6,852 nucleotides of DNA from an uncultured Bacteroidales bacterium (GTDB lineage: Bacteria; Bacteroidota; Bacteroidia; Bacteroidales; Muribaculaceae): positions 1-6,852 of the forward strand of contig USIN01000098.1 in assembly GCA_900554715.1 (NCBI GenBank), given 5' to 3'. Of this stretch, positions 1 to 5,743 are shown in pieces. The position numbers were made by a program, and so were the translations under genes. Each line of letters starts with the position of its first letter. Position 1 is the first letter of the stretch. A model generated the notes under the pieces. That model was not told the DNA's origin. It saw only the letters and a list, made by a program, of their open reading frames with translations, and made no database searches.

Positions 1-36
1 GAATTATCACATTTAACTATAAACCGAATAAACCTA

Positions 37-1530
37 ATGGCATTTAACTACATCACGGCAGAAGAAGCCGCACAAATGATTAAGAATGGCGATACCATCG
101 GTCTGTCGGGCTTCACCGCACCCGGTACACCGAAAGCCATCACTGAGGCATTGGCCGCAAAGGCAACCAAAGAGCATGCCGAGGGACGTCCTTTCAAAGT
201 GAATATCTTTACCGGTGCGTCGACCAGCGATCATGTCGACGGAGTTCTCTCTCGCGCCAACGCAATCAATATGCGCGCGCCTTATCAGAATGTCCCCGAT
301 CTTCGCAAACGCATCAACAGCCACGACTGCCACTATAATGACCGACATCTGTCAGAAATGGCTCAGGAGACCCGCTATGGTTTTTATGGTAAAATCGATT
401 ATGCCATCATCGAGGCAGCCGCCATCACACCCGACGGGGAAGTGATACTCGGCACCGGTGTGGGCAATATCCCTACTTATGCGCGCCTGGCCGATAAGAT
501 TTTTATCGAGCTTAACGAGATCCTTCCCGAGACCCTCTACGGCATGCATGACATCTATGTTCCCCTGGATCCCCCTTATCGTCGTGAGATACCTATCTAT
601 CGCGCCAATGACCGCATCGGCAGCCCTGTCCTTAAAATCGATCCGTCGAAGGTCATCGGCATCGTCAAGACAAAATTCTACGACGGTGTCAAATCGTTTA
701 CGGCTCCCGACGAGGTGTCGAAACAGATCGGCTCTAATGTCGTCAAGTTCCTTGTGAGCGAGTATATGTCGGGCAAGCTTCCCAAAGAGTTTCTGCCGCT
801 TCAGTCGGGTGTGGGCAATGTCGCCAACGCCGTCCTCTATGATCTTGGCGAGAGCAAGGAGCTTCCCTCGTTCATGATGTATACTGAGGTCATTCAGGAC
901 GCCGTGCTCGAGCTGATGAAGAAAGGCAAATGCACATTCGCCAGCACCTGCTCGATGACATTCTCGGACGCCACGGAAGAGAGCCTCTTCGGCGATCTCA
1001 AGTATTTCCACGACAAGATTCTGATGCGTCCGGCCGAGCTTTCAAACAATCCCGAAGTCATCCGCCGACTCGGTGTCATCGCCATGAACACCGCTCTTGA
1101 GGCAGACATCTTCGGCGCCGTCAACTCGACACACGTCCTGGGCACACGCATGATGAACGGCATCGGCGGCTCGGGCGACTTCACCCGCAACGCCTATATC
1201 TCTATTTTCAGCTGTCCGTCTGTCTCTAAGGGCGGCCTGATCAGTAATATCGTACCTATGGTCTCTCACGCCGACCATAGCGAACACTCTGTAGATATTA
1301 TCGTCACAGACCAGGGTATCGCCGACCTGCGTCACAAAGATCCCGTTGAACGTGCATACGAGATCATCAACAACTGCGCTCACCCGATGTATCGTGAACT
1401 GCTGCTCGACTACCTCAAGATGGGTAAAGGCGGCCAGACACCTCACTCGCTCAACGCCGCATACGCTTTCCACAACGCATTCAACGAATTCGGCGACATG
1501 AGCAAGGCTGATTTCTCTAAATACTGCTGA
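37..1530 (+). CDS. Succinate/acetyl-CoA CoA-transferase (class I, acetyl-CoA hydrolase/transferase family)
   Basis: A complete 497-residue protein that aligns from memory along its whole length with AarC-type succinyl-CoA:acetate CoA-transferases and the YgfH/Cat1 group, which are about 490-540 residues. Visible landmarks are an N-terminal glycine-rich segment GLSGFTAPGTPK (22-33), TGAST (59-63), QSGVGNVANAV (256-266), YTEVIQD (282-288) with Glu284 matching the glutamate that forms the covalent CoA thioester in this family, and GIGGSGDF (375-382) near the CoA site. The enzyme is cytosolic and moves CoA between succinate and acetate or propionate. In Bacteroidales it would fit the succinate-propionate fermentation route, but the acyl partner cannot be read from sequence. 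The ATG at 37 follows an AT-rich leader without a clear Shine-Dalgarno, as is usual in Bacteroidetes. The gene ends in tandem stops (TGA TAA, 1528-1533) and is followed by a terminator, so it looks monocistronic. No key residue is missing. Family certain, exact substrate uncertain. Confidence 0.95.
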   Translation: MAFNYITAEEAAQMIKNGDTIGLSGFTAPGTPKAITEALAAKATKEHAEGRPFKVNIFTGASTSDHVDGVLSRANAINMRAPYQNVPDLRKRINSHDCHYNDRHLSEMAQETRYGFYGKIDYAIIEAAAITPDGEVILGTGVGNIPTYARLADKIFIELNEILPETLYGMHDIYVPLDPPYRREIPIYRANDRIGSPVLKIDPSKVIGIVKTKFYDGVKSFTAPDEVSKQIGSNVVKFLVSEYMSGKLPKEFLPLQSGVGNVANAVLYDLGESKELPSFMMYTEVIQDAVLELMKKGKCTFASTCSMTFSDATEESLFGDLKYFHDKILMRPAELSNNPEVIRRLGVIAMNTALEADIFGAVNSTHVLGTRMMNGIGGSGDFTRNAYISIFSCPSVSKGGLISNIVPMVSHADHSEHSVDIIVTDQGIADLRHKDPVERAYEIINNCAHPMYRELLLDYLKMGKGGQTPHSLNAAYAFHNAFNEFGDMSKADFSKYC

Positions 1531-1556
1531 TAACATTGACGAAGTATTATAAGGGT

Positions 1557-1589
1557 CCGGGGTCTTGGAAATCGCTTCCAGGGCCCCGG
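1557..1589 (+). terminator. Rho-independent terminator after the CoA-transferase
   Basis: Seen directly: CCGGGGTCTTGGAA (1557-1570), a five-base loop ATCGC, then TTCCAGGGCCCCGG (1576-1589). All 14 positions pair, two of them as G-U. The stem is followed by CTTATTATTAA, a moderately T-rich run. It starts 26 bases after the TGA stop of the CoA-transferase. The upstream side is A/T-rich, so weak activity in the other direction is possible, but no minus-strand gene ends here. Confidence 0.85.
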
Positions 1590-1620
1590 CTTATTATTAA
1601 TGCACACTGCATAATTCGAC

Positions 1621-1644
1621 ATTCAAAATTCAAAAATCAAAATT
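1621..1644 (+). repeat. Short degenerate ATTCAAA tandem repeat in the leader of yraN
   Basis: Three consecutive near-copies of an ATTCAAA/ATCAAAA unit lie directly upstream of the YraN start, inside the 122-base gap after the CoA-transferase. The array is too short and too A/T-simple for a firm claim. It may be leader or promoter sequence that keeps the ribosome-binding region unstructured. No good TTTG / TAnnTTTG promoter pair was found in this gap, although transcription must presumably restart here after the terminator. Confidence 0.35.
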
Positions 1645-1652
1645 AGGAAGAT

Positions 1653-2021
1653 ATGGCTCGGCATAATGACACGGGCAGCTGGGGCGAGCAGATTGCGCAA
1701 GAGACGTTAATCGCCCGAGGATATGCCATTGTTGAATATAACTGGCACTCGGGCCGCTATGAACTCGATATAATCGCCATGAAAGGCGACAGGCTTGTTT
1801 TTGTGGAGGTCAAGACCCGTGCCGACGCTGACTATGACCCCTATCATGCTATCGACCGCAAGAAGATTGCCCGTCTGATAGCCGCTGCTCAGGCTTTCAT
1901 GGCAGAGCGCAAATATGAGCACGATATGCAGTTTGATGTCATCGTTGTCATCGGCTCGCCGGAGAACTACAGTGTAGAACATATACCTGACGCATTTATG
2001 CCGCCGCTGAAAACCTATTGA
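1653..2021 (+). CDS. yraN: YraN family (UPF0102) endonuclease-fold protein
   Basis: A 122-residue protein, the normal length for YraN/UPF0102. It shows the family pattern in order: a GSWGEQIAQETLIARGY helix region (8-24, with Glu12), then WHSGRYELDIIA (31-42) with the E-x-D pair Glu37/Asp39, then LVFVEVKTR (48-56) carrying the E-x-K of a PD-(D/E)XK nuclease core (Glu52, Lys54), then the K-K-I-A-R-L-I-x-A-A-Q-A-F-M helix (70-83), and FDVIVV (94-99) as the last core strand. The fold is related to Holliday-junction resolvases, but the cellular substrate of the family is not well established, so cytosolic DNA processing is only a family-level inference. The ATG at 1653 is supported by an AGGAAG at 1645-1650, although the two-base spacing is shorter than ideal. 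The next gene follows after 49 bases on the same strand and is probably co-transcribed. Confidence 0.92.
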   Translation: MARHNDTGSWGEQIAQETLIARGYAIVEYNWHSGRYELDIIAMKGDRLVFVEVKTRADADYDPYHAIDRKKIARLIAAAQAFMAERKYEHDMQFDVIVVIGSPENYSVEHIPDAFMPPLKTY

Positions 2022-2070
2022 CCCGGCATGGCGTTCTAATATCATAGAAATAAAAATAATTAATGTGATT

Positions 2071-2307
2071 ATGAACGACCGACTCAGCTACGAAGAGAAG
2101 AAAGAACTTCCCGACTCGGTGTTCGGACTGCCCGAGCGCCGCGAGTATCCGATGCCCGACGCTGCCCATGTGCGTGCCGCCGAGGCTTATTTCCGTTATT
2201 GTCCCGAAGACCTCAAACCGCGGCTTGCCCGGGCGATACTCGCCCGAGCCCGTGAGTTCGGCGTCGATGTCGAGTCGCCGACAGTCAGGGAGTACGCTGC
2301 CGAATAA
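2071..2307 (+). CDS. Small protein with an LPDSxFGLP / RxYPMPDxAHVRAA module
   Basis: A 78-residue soluble protein with no signal peptide or membrane segment. Residues 13-21 read LPDSVFGLP and 23-37 read RREYPMPDAAHVRAA, followed by an amphipathic stretch that ends near 65 in AREFGV. From memory, this 'LPDSxFxLPxxRxYPxxDxxHxRxA' module occurs at the ends of assorted phage-associated proteins and in small stand-alone proteins (DUF6582-like). Its function is unknown to me. I chose ATG 2071. A GTG two codons earlier (2065) is open in the same frame, but ATG is preferred and the A-rich segment 2046-2064 then serves as leader. The gene lies 49 bases after yraN and converges on the gene ending at 2383. 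Its high-GC codon use resembles its neighbours, so there is no sign that it is a recent phage remnant. Real gene likely; role not assignable. Confidence 0.75.
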   Translation: MNDRLSYEEKKELPDSVFGLPERREYPMPDAAHVRAAEAYFRYCPEDLKPRLARAILARAREFGVDVESPTVREYAAE

Positions 2308-2330
2308 AAGGCGCCCCCTTTGAAAAAAGA

Positions 2331-2361
2331 AAGCCCGCCTCCTCAAGCAGGAAGCGGGCTT
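2331..2361 (-). terminator. Rho-independent terminator of the secreted-protein gene, in the convergent gap
   Basis: AAGCCCGC (2331-2338) pairs with GCGGGCTT (2354-2361). After one C/A mismatch, TCCT (2340-2343) pairs with AGGA (2349-2352), closing a five-base loop. Read on the minus strand, the stem runs into TTTCTTTTTTC (positions 2332-2322), a proper U-tract. It lies about 22 bases beyond the stop of the 2383-3939 gene. On the plus strand the stem is followed by TCGCTATATC, with no T-run, so it would be a weak terminator for the gene ending at 2307. Confidence 0.88.
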
Positions 2362-2382
2362 CGCTATATCTATGTGTATGTG

Positions 2383-3939
2383 TTATCTGACGATAACTTT
2401 TTCGGCTTTAGAACCCTGACGGCGGATATAGATGCCGGCGGCGGGATTCTCGACGCGTACACCCTGGAGGTTGTAGTATTCGACGGGCGCGTTGTCGTCA
2501 ACGGCGATGTCGCTTACGCTGTCAGATGTTTTTGTGATGACGACCTTGAAGGCGTCGTTGAAGCCGGCGAACATCGGCGCCATCGTGTTGGCCGGACGCA
2601 TCATCAGAGTCATGCGCGGGAAGGTGACAGTGGCTGTATTGTTTTCGTATGCAATGCTGCCCCAATAGCCTTTCTCGGTAATCTGTTCGTCAGTGCGGCC
2701 GTTGATGATGTTGTAGTGGGCGGCGCTGCCGGCTACCATGCGTACTCCGTCGTCATAGGTGATGTCGGTCGGGTTGATCTCGATATACACTTTGTCGGGA
2801 CGTTCGGCGTTGATGACGAAGAATGAGTTGATTTCGGCGTCGACGGGCTGAAGCTTGGAATAAGTTTTGGTGAACTGGTCGTCGGTTGTCCACGGGTTGA
2901 TGAGGCGGACGATGTCTTTGCCGTTATATTTCTGAACCTTGACGTTGGGAACGGTGATGATGGGGAATTCATCGTAGTATGACGAGAGATAGTCGTCGGT
3001 GAAGTCGGCTGTGCCGTAGTCGCTCCAGTTGCTGTCGAAGTTGTATGTGCCGATGTTGTATTCCTTGGCTCCGTCTTCACCATCATAGGTCATGACGACT
3101 GTATAAGTGCCTGCGGCGCTGAGGTCGAAGTAGATGGGTTTGGCTTCGGCGACCGGAGCGATGTTGGCGTCTGCCTGCTGGGCATCGATGACGGCCTTGA
3201 GCTCTTCGCCGGGGTCACCGAGCGGGTCAAGCTCGTAAGCCTTGGGGTAAACCTGCACCTTGACGTTGGTCGCGTCGACAAAAACGGGTTTTACTTTCAG
3301 CTGTTTGCCGTCCTTGGTTTCGCCGAGGACGTCGAGCGATGTGCGGTAGTCCTTATAGTCGCCTTCGAGCTGGACTGTCTCATTGCCGAAGCCTACGACA
3401 TTGTCGACCACGTCAGGATCATCGACATAATAGAGAATGCCGAACGTGAAGAGACCCATAGTCTCGTCATAGGCGGTTGCAACGCCATCTACCGAGTAGT
3501 GATATTTGATATCGTCATACATCACAGGTTTGCCCTGATATGTATATCCTGTCTCGCCTGAGCCGATCTGATAGTTTTCGATAAAAGGCATGCCTGCCAG
3601 ACGGACGCCGTTATACAGGCCGTCGAAATACCATGAATCGACGCCCATGCCCATACCAGAGGGGTCGGTCGTACACCAGTAGACAGTGACGTCGCATGCT
3701 TTGGTCATGCCGAGGTCGTTGTTGAAACGGCCGTTTTTGAGCGTTTCCCAGGATGTGAAGTTGCCGCCGAGGTCTTTTGGCGGGGTCTTCATGGCCGGTG
3801 CTTTCTGCCTGCCGTCGGCGATGGCCTCGAGCTGAGAGCGGTCAATCATTTTTGACGCCGGAAGGGTGGGGAGAGCATTGGCAACAGTTGTTGCTCCGCA
3901 TAATATAGCGGCTGCGATGATGGTGTAAAGCTTTCTCAT
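2383..3939 (-). CDS. Exported protein with a C-terminal T9SS-like sorting tail
   Basis: A 518-residue protein. It opens with MRK, a hydrophobic core (residues 5-19) and a VANA/L signal peptidase I site near residue 22. The cysteine at 14 lacks a lipobox, so this is not an obvious lipoprotein. The body is acidic and rich in Tyr, Asp and Gly, with beta-strand-like stretches such as YFDLSAAGTYTVVMTY (270-285). Two tryptophan-centred segments resemble each other: SWETLKNGRFNND (63-75) and NWSDYGTADFTDD (304-316). The second leads into KDIVRLINPW (341-350) and FFVINAERPDKVYIEI (373-388), a module I associate with Bacteroidetes cell-surface proteins. The last 45 residues contain VEYYNLQGVRVENP, AGIYIRRQG and the terminal KVIVR, like a type A C-terminal sorting domain. 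It is probably exported and surface-attached or released; no enzymatic motif was recognised. It has its own promoter and terminator. Gene certain, function unknown. Confidence 0.88.
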   Translation of the reverse strand: MRKLYTIIAAAILCGATTVANALPTLPASKMIDRSQLEAIADGRQKAPAMKTPPKDLGGNFTSWETLKNGRFNNDLGMTKACDVTVYWCTTDPSGMGMGVDSWYFDGLYNGVRLAGMPFIENYQIGSGETGYTYQGKPVMYDDIKYHYSVDGVATAYDETMGLFTFGILYYVDDPDVVDNVVGFGNETVQLEGDYKDYRTSLDVLGETKDGKQLKVKPVFVDATNVKVQVYPKAYELDPLGDPGEELKAVIDAQQADANIAPVAEAKPIYFDLSAAGTYTVVMTYDGEDGAKEYNIGTYNFDSNWSDYGTADFTDDYLSSYYDEFPIITVPNVKVQKYNGKDIVRLINPWTTDDQFTKTYSKLQPVDAEINSFFVINAERPDKVYIEINPTDITYDDGVRMVAGSAAHYNIINGRTDEQITEKGYWGSIAYENNTATVTFPRMTLMMRPANTMAPMFAGFNDAFKVVITKTSDSVSDIAVDDNAPVEYYNLQGVRVENPAAGIYIRRQGSKAEKVIVR

Positions 3940-4001
3940 AAATTTTGTGATTTAATCTGGAAAAAAGTAAGACGTTTTGAAGCTTTAAAAGATTTATGCC
4001 T

Positions 4002-4033
4002 CTAAATTATATTTTGTGTTTGCAATATGCAAT
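4002..4033 (-). promoter_or_regulatory. Predicted Bacteroidetes-type promoter of the secreted-protein gene
   Basis: On the minus strand an ATTG element (4033-4030) is followed after exactly 20 bases by TAATTTAG (4009-4002). The second element matches the Bacteroidetes -7 consensus TAnnTTTG at all but one fixed position, and the spacing fits the expected 19-21 bases from the -33 element. Transcription would then start near 3995, giving a leader of about 55 bases before the ATG at 3939. The -33 element directly abuts the upstream terminator hairpin. The assignment rests on consensus matching only. Confidence 0.5.
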
Positions 4034-4070
4034 AAAAATTGGGGTAAATTTTCATTTTGCCTCAATTTTT
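4034..4070 (-). terminator. Hairpin terminator downstream of the ATPase, probably the receptor's original terminator
   Basis: The stretch 4034-4048 pairs with 4056-4070: 15 consecutive pairs, two of them G-U, around a seven-base loop. AAAAATT/AATTTTT forms the outer stem and G/C pairs lie in the middle. Read on the minus strand the stem ends in CCCCAATTTTTATT, a classical U-tract. It lies 18 bases beyond the repeat copy that carries the duplicated receptor stop codon. In a version of the locus without the inserted block, the receptor stop would therefore be followed closely by this hairpin. In the present arrangement it terminates the ATPase transcript. The symmetric A/T tracts could also stop plus-strand transcription. 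Confidence 0.75.
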
Positions 4071-4088
4071 AACAATTCGGTGTCCTAT

Positions 4089-4135
4089 GGTCAGATTGTC
4101 ATGAATTTTATGCCGAAGAAGAATGTGCGGGGCTG
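4089..4135 (-). repeat. 47-bp direct repeat, copy 1 (displaced copy of the receptor 3' end)
   Basis: Identical at all 47 positions to 5697-5743, in the same orientation; identity stops at the bases on either side (4088 T versus 5696 A, 4136 T versus 5744 C). Read on the minus strand it encodes the receptor's last 14 residues, QPRTFFFGIKFMTI, then TGA and CC. Here it is not joined to any gene: the codon just before CAG is TAA (4138-4136). It is thus an untranslated fragment in the 3' leader-to-terminator space of the ATPase gene, which ends 18 bases away. Confidence 0.97.
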
Positions 4136-4153
4136 TTATGTTTAATATATATT

Positions 4154-5578
4154 TCAAATATCAGTGAATAGGTCATCTGCTGTAAGTTGAGAATGAACGT
4201 TGTTCATTGAATAGGAGTTTTTAACAAGACCGTAATTTGTAATCACGGTAAGCGCAATTCCTTTGCGTGTTTTTGTGATTGCCCGGAATAAGGATGCTTT
4301 GCTTTGCAGGTTTTCCATGTATTTTTTGTCGATTGTATATGGCCCGTTTGAATATTTGATTTCACAAAGGTTTATTACCTTGTCACTGCGGTCAATCAAA
4401 AGGTCAATCTGAGCTCCGCAATGTTCATTGTTAGCGAATGTGTGCCAGGAGTATTCGCTTGTAATTACGCCGTTTATGCCCAGAGCTTTTTTTATCTGTT
4501 CAGAATGCAACAGGCATATACGCTCAAAAGCAAGGCCGCTCCAGGTATGAAAAATTGGAGTCATCTGTATTTTTGACCAATAACCGGCGTCAGTATTTTT
4601 TCTATCCTCGATGAATTTGAAATAGAAAAGAGTAAAGTTGTCAATAAGCTGATAAATTGAGTTCTTCGTTTTTGATCCGATGGACTGATATCTACGGATG
4701 AATCCGCAATTTTCTAAGTCTTCAAGGTATTTAGTCAATTGACCGTTAGTAGTGAGATGGGTCTTGTCTATTATTTCATCGCGGGTCATGCCTATTTTCT
4801 TTTTTGCCAAGGCTGTTATTATGCCAATATAGGCTTCGGGTTGCTTGAATAGCGATGAATATAGTTCTTTAAACTCGTTGCCAAGTTTCGGATTTCTGCC
4901 AAAAAACATAGAGTCGATATTTTGGGGAAGACTCAGCGATTTATTTAGCAATGACCAGTAGAATGGAATTCCTCCGAATACCATATATGCTTCGATTATC
5001 TCTTCGCGTTCCATCGGCAAACCGATATTTTTTGCATATAACTCGCAGTCATGGAGATTGAAGGGCTGGAGATGAATCTGATTATTCAAGCGATTATGAA
5101 GACCGCCTCTGTTTTTGAGTAATTTTTTTACCATCCAAGAAGTGGCTGAGCCACATACAATGAGAAGAATGTCTTTTCTCGCAGAGGCCCATCCATTCCA
5201 GAAGTTTTCAAAAGCAGGCATGAAACTTGATTTAGGAGCGTCCATCCAAGGCAATTCATCCAAGAATACTACCTTTTTCCCATCCGGCAGCGCTTTGAGA
5301 TATTGTTCCAACATATAAAATGCTTCAATCCAATTATTAGGATATGAGCCATTTTTATATCCACAATCTTTCAGTGACAAATAGAATCGTTGTAATTGTT
5401 CTTTCGTAGAGGCTTTAGCCATTCCTGAGAATGTAAATGCAAAATTGTCACAAAAGACTTCTCTTACAAGATATGTCTTTCCGATTCTTCGGCGTCCGAA
5501 TATAGCAACGAATCTTGACTCGGCAGCTTCATAGGCCTGTCGCAGTTCTTGTATCTCCTTTTCTCTTCCAATCAACAT
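4154..5578 (-). CDS. AAA/STAND-type ATPase with C-terminal PD-(D/E)XK-like (DUF234-type) domain
   Basis: A 474-residue cytosolic protein of the 'archaeal/bacterial ATPase plus DUF234' group (ATPase_2, COG1672-like). Order of parts: MLIGREKEIQEL start; Walker A GRRRIGKT (28-35); Walker B VVFLDE (103-108); sensor-like IVCGSATSWM (140-149); GGIPFYW (202-208), typical of this clade; a winged-helix-like stretch (about 242-297) with MTRDEIIDKTHLT and YLEDLENCGFIRRY; then a C-terminal domain with GLAFERIC (348-355, Glu352), QIDLLID with Asp392, and CEIKYS with Glu406 and Lys408, matching a PD-(D/E)XK nuclease core. All expected catalytic residues are present. I start it at ATG 5578. An in-frame ATG 18 codons upstream would run through the promoter and hairpin, and its extra residues do not belong to the family. 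The A/T-rich composition contrasts with the neighbours. The biological role of the family is not established; mobile-element or defence functions are guesses. Confidence 0.9.
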   Translation of the reverse strand: MLIGREKEIQELRQAYEAAESRFVAIFGRRRIGKTYLVREVFCDNFAFTFSGMAKASTKEQLQRFYLSLKDCGYKNGSYPNNWIEAFYMLEQYLKALPDGKKVVFLDELPWMDAPKSSFMPAFENFWNGWASARKDILLIVCGSATSWMVKKLLKNRGGLHNRLNNQIHLQPFNLHDCELYAKNIGLPMEREEIIEAYMVFGGIPFYWSLLNKSLSLPQNIDSMFFGRNPKLGNEFKELYSSLFKQPEAYIGIITALAKKKIGMTRDEIIDKTHLTTNGQLTKYLEDLENCGFIRRYQSIGSKTKNSIYQLIDNFTLFYFKFIEDRKNTDAGYWSKIQMTPIFHTWSGLAFERICLLHSEQIKKALGINGVITSEYSWHTFANNEHCGAQIDLLIDRSDKVINLCEIKYSNGPYTIDKKYMENLQSKASLFRAITKTRKGIALTVITNYGLVKNSYSMNNVHSQLTADDLFTDI

Positions 5579-5597
5579 CTTTGTAAATTTTATAATG

Positions 5598-5605
5598 CAA
5601 AGATA
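5598..5605 (-). promoter_or_regulatory. Predicted -7 promoter element of the ATPase gene
   Basis: On the minus strand TATCTTTG (5605-5598) is an exact match to the Bacteroidetes -7 consensus TAnnTTTG, 19 bases upstream of the ATG at 5578. Transcription would start near 5590 and leave a very short leader, which also argues against the upstream ATG at 5632. The nearest TTTG upstream (5633-5630) lies in an arm of the inverted repeat, 24 bases away, somewhat farther than the usual 19-21. The -33 part is therefore not convincing. Confidence 0.55.
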
Positions 5606-5615
5606 TGAAAAAATA

Positions 5616-5670
5616 TTACAATACGCAGCCAAATCTAATGCTTTTGGCTATATTTGGCTGCGTGATGTAA
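5616..5670 (-). promoter_or_regulatory. Inverted repeat between receptor and ATPase: terminator or operator
   Basis: ACGCAGCCAAAT (5623-5634) and ATTTGGCTGCGT (5652-5663) are a perfect 12-bp inverted repeat around a 17-base loop. After two unmatched bases on each side, TTACA (5616-5620) and TGTAA (5666-5670) extend it. The loop holds another TTTGGCT (5643-5649), a direct repeat of part of the right arm. On the minus strand the stem is followed within nine bases by TATTTTTTC, so it can act as a terminator for the receptor transcript (stop at 5699). It also lies just upstream of the predicted ATPase -7 element, so it could be an operator or a recombinase binding site. The sequence does not decide among these. 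Confidence 0.7.
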
Positions 5671-5696
5671 GTATGACGATTGCGGAATGAGTTAAA

Positions 5697-5743
5697 GGTC
5701 AGATTGTCATGAATTTTATGCCGAAGAAGAATGTGCGGGGCTG
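5697..5743 (-). repeat. 47-bp direct repeat, copy 2 (in-frame 3' end of the receptor gene)
   Basis: This copy forms the functional end of the receptor reading frame: codons for QPRTFFFGIKFMTI, the TGA stop and two further bases. It is identical over 47 positions to 4089-4135, with an offset of 1608 bases. Because it joins smoothly to the receptor (preceding residues YFYGPA), the receptor product is complete at its C-terminus. It may be either the ancestral end or a copy supplied by the inserted block. Confidence 0.97.

Larger units (their letters stand above)
4089..5743. mobile_element. Putative single-gene insertion flanked by 47-bp direct repeats
   Basis: The two perfect 47-bp repeats bracket 1561 bases (4136-5696) that hold only the ATPase gene, its predicted promoter and a 12-bp inverted repeat. 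The block is visibly richer in A/T and uses more AT-ending codons than the receptor and CoA-transferase genes around it, which suggests foreign origin. It sits between the receptor stop codon and the likely native receptor terminator at 4034-4070. The duplication of a gene's 3' end leaves that gene intact, as in att-site integration, but no recombinase is encoded and no obvious terminal inverted repeats were found. Alternatives are recombination between two former receptor copies, or a duplication produced during repair. Which repeat copy is ancestral cannot be decided from this window. Confidence 0.6.

Noticed and set aside
352..1536. Several minus-strand open frames opposite the CoA-transferase.
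   Set aside because: They are antisense to a fully conserved enzyme and have no recognisable motifs or initiation signals of their own.
2320..2826. A plus-strand open frame of 168 codons.
   Set aside because: It lies opposite the C-terminal part of the secreted-protein gene and crosses its terminator. The product shows no family pattern and is an antisense shadow in high-GC sequence.
5579..5632. An 18-codon N-terminal extension of the ATPase, starting at the in-frame ATG at 5632.
   Set aside because: It would be translated across the predicted -7 element and one arm of the inverted repeat. The family normally begins with a 'MLIGREKE'-like sequence, which starts at 5578.
4136..5696. Terminal inverted repeats or a hidden transposase in the inserted block.
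   Set aside because: The outermost bases share only a trivial TTTAA-like run in opposite orientation. The single gene accounts for nearly all of the block, so a conventional insertion sequence is not supported.
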